From Pseudomonadota bacterium (GTDB lineage: Bacteria; Pseudomonadota; Alphaproteobacteria; Acetobacterales; Acetobacteraceae): a DNA stretch of 16,087 bases. The position numbers were made by a program, and so were the translations under genes. Every line of letters begins with the position of its first letter. The first letter of the stretch is position 1. The stretch spans positions 1 to 16,087 of the forward strand of contig JAKAQU010000016.1 in the NCBI GenBank assembly GCA_021819535.1. Reading direction: 5' to 3'. The notes below the pieces were generated by a model that was not told the DNA's origin, did no database searches, and saw nothing but the letters and a program-made list of their open reading frames with translations. Positions 15,288-16,087 of the stretch are shown here, one piece after another.

Positions 15288-15311
15288 TGCGCCCGCAGCG
15301 CTGCGCGCGCA
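15288..15311. repeat. 24-base near-perfect palindrome between phasin and TRAP receptor genes
   Basis: The inner CGCAGCGCTGCG (15294-15305) is a perfect palindrome, and the outer arms TGCGC (15288-15292) and GCGCA (15307-15311) also pair, leaving a single C-C mismatch. It lies in the 92-base gap after the phasin stop, 22 bases before the next ATG. It could stop phasin transcripts, though no T-tract follows, or serve as an operator for the TRAP gene. Confidence 0.4.
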
Positions 15312-15332
15312 ACCAATCGGGAGGAACTGACC

Positions 15333-16087
15333 ATGATGCCGCGCTTGACCCGCCGCCGCGCGCTTGGCGCGGCCATGCTCGCCATGCCCGCTCTCTTGCG
15401 GAGCGCCCGCGCGGATGCGGCGATCCGGCTCCGCTGCTCGCTCGACACCGCCCCCTCGCACGGGCGCAACAAATCGATCGCCGCCTATCTGCAGAAGCTG
15501 GAAGCGGCCTCGAACGGGCGGATCAAAACCGAATTTTTCCAGAGCGGCCAGCTCTTCTCCGATCTCGACGTCACGAAGGCGCTCATCCAGGGGCAGGTGG
15601 AAATGGCTTGCCCCGGCACCTGGACGATGACCGGGTTCATCCCCGATTGCGATCTCTTCCAGCTTCCAGCGCTTTACGGCCAGCCCTTCGACGTCACTCA
15701 TAAAGTGGTCGATGGCCGGGCCGGCGCGATGGTCAACGGCGAAATCGACAAGCGCCTCAAAAGCCACGTCCTCGGCCCCTGGCTCGATCTCGGCTATCAG
15801 AATTGGTACACCTCGTCGTCGCACAAGCTCACCCAGTACGACGATCTCAAGGGCCTCAAAATCCGCAATTCCGGCGGCGCCGGGCAGGCCTGGCGGGCGC
15901 GCTTCTTCGACGCCATCCCCAACACCACGGCCTGGCCCAACGTGCCGCTCGCCCTCTCGCAAGGCACGTTCGATGGTCTCGTCAGCACCGATGAGAGCGT
16001 CGCCAGCGCCCAGCTCTGGGAGGCGGGGGTGAAATACGTCCTCGCCGATCACCAGTTCGTCGGCGAATACATCCCGATCCTCGCCAA
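15333..16087 (+). CDS. TRAP transporter periplasmic solute-binding protein, DctP family (cut by window end)
   Basis: The first 251 codons are present. The product is the extracytoplasmic receptor of a tripartite ATP-independent periplasmic transporter, which takes up organic acids using ion gradients. The N-terminus has a twin-arginine-like signal (LTRRRALGAAM, cleavage likely after ARA at residue 27), suggesting Tat export of a folded receptor. The DctP fold is visible: SHGRNKSIAAYLQKLEAASN, FFQSGQLFSD, the DLKGLKIRNSGG block with the arginine that usually binds the substrate carboxylate, and PLALSQGTFDGLVSTDES. GGAGG sits eight bases before ATG 15333. The membrane subunits DctQ and DctM should follow beyond the window. 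The ligand is unknown. Confidence 0.92.
   Translation, partial: MMPRLTRRRALGAAMLAMPALLRSARADAAIRLRCSLDTAPSHGRNKSIAAYLQKLEAASNGRIKTEFFQSGQLFSDLDVTKALIQGQVEMACPGTWTMTGFIPDCDLFQLPALYGQPFDVTHKVVDGRAGAMVNGEIDKRLKSHVLGPWLDLGYQNWYTSSSHKLTQYDDLKGLKIRNSGGAGQAWRARFFDAIPNTTAWPNVPLALSQGTFDGLVSTDESVASAQLWEAGVKYVLADHQFVGEYIPILA

Noticed and set aside
15093..16052. Minus-strand frame of 319 codons opposite the phasin end and TRAP receptor
   Set aside because: The plus strand encodes a clear DctP protein with signal peptide and ribosome site; the antisense frame has no recognisable motif.
1..16087. Search for CRISPR, tRNA, insertion sequences, toxin-antitoxin or defence islands
   Set aside because: No regularly spaced repeats, tRNA-like folds, transposase or nuclease domains were seen; nearly all the sequence is accounted for by the listed genes.

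Overview
The window looks like chromosomal DNA from a GC-rich, probably methylotrophic alphaproteobacterium. The evidence is a gene for formaldehyde-activating enzyme (Fae) beside H4MPT-pathway-type genes, a phasin for polyhydroxyalkanoate granules, NodT/OprM-type efflux lipoproteins and a TRAP solute receptor. I cannot fix the family; Acetobacteraceae or Beijerinckiaceae/Methylocystaceae-like bacteria would fit, but that is inference. Genes are tightly packed, often with ATGA or GTGA overlaps, and no gap exceeds about 175 bases. I see no rRNA, tRNA, CRISPR array, insertion sequence or phage gene.

Layout. (1) Bases 3-2176, plus strand: the 3' end of an HAE1/MdtC-like RND pump gene, overlapping by 4 bases a NodT-family outer-membrane lipoprotein gene. 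This part looks less GC-rich than the rest. (2) Bases 2272-4569, minus strand: a C1 block transcribed in the order ATP-grasp ligase (RimK/MptN-like), CitG-like protein, fae. (3) Bases 4595-6686, plus strand: a cytochrome b561-type membrane protein gene diverging from the C1 block after only 25 bases, then an MFS symporter gene with a perfect 12-base palindrome upstream. (4) Bases 6711-13807, minus strand: a second, unrelated tripartite efflux locus transcribed as outer-membrane factor, adaptor, RND permease (4-base overlaps), followed by a small secreted four-cysteine protein and an SDR dehydrogenase. (5) Bases 13980-14633, minus strand: maiA, a zeta-class GST-like maleylacetoacetate isomerase. 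(6) Bases 14803 to the window end, plus strand: a phasin, then a Tat-exported TRAP (DctP) receptor cut by the window edge.

How they fit together. Fae condenses formaldehyde with tetrahydromethanopterin (H4MPT). The ATP-grasp and CitG-like proteins are most likely cofactor-biosynthesis enzymes for that pathway, so block 2 reads as 'make the carrier and load it'. The second efflux locus is an HME-leaning RND system with a non-standard adaptor; its substrate is unknown. The most interesting points are the CitG-like gene tied to fae, the reduced adaptor plus orphan secreted protein, and several inverted repeats at promoters, notably a three-armed alternative hairpin before the phasin gene and a repeated TTGCCG operator-like cluster before the efflux operon. 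I found nothing that clearly amounts to a wholly new defence or mobile system.
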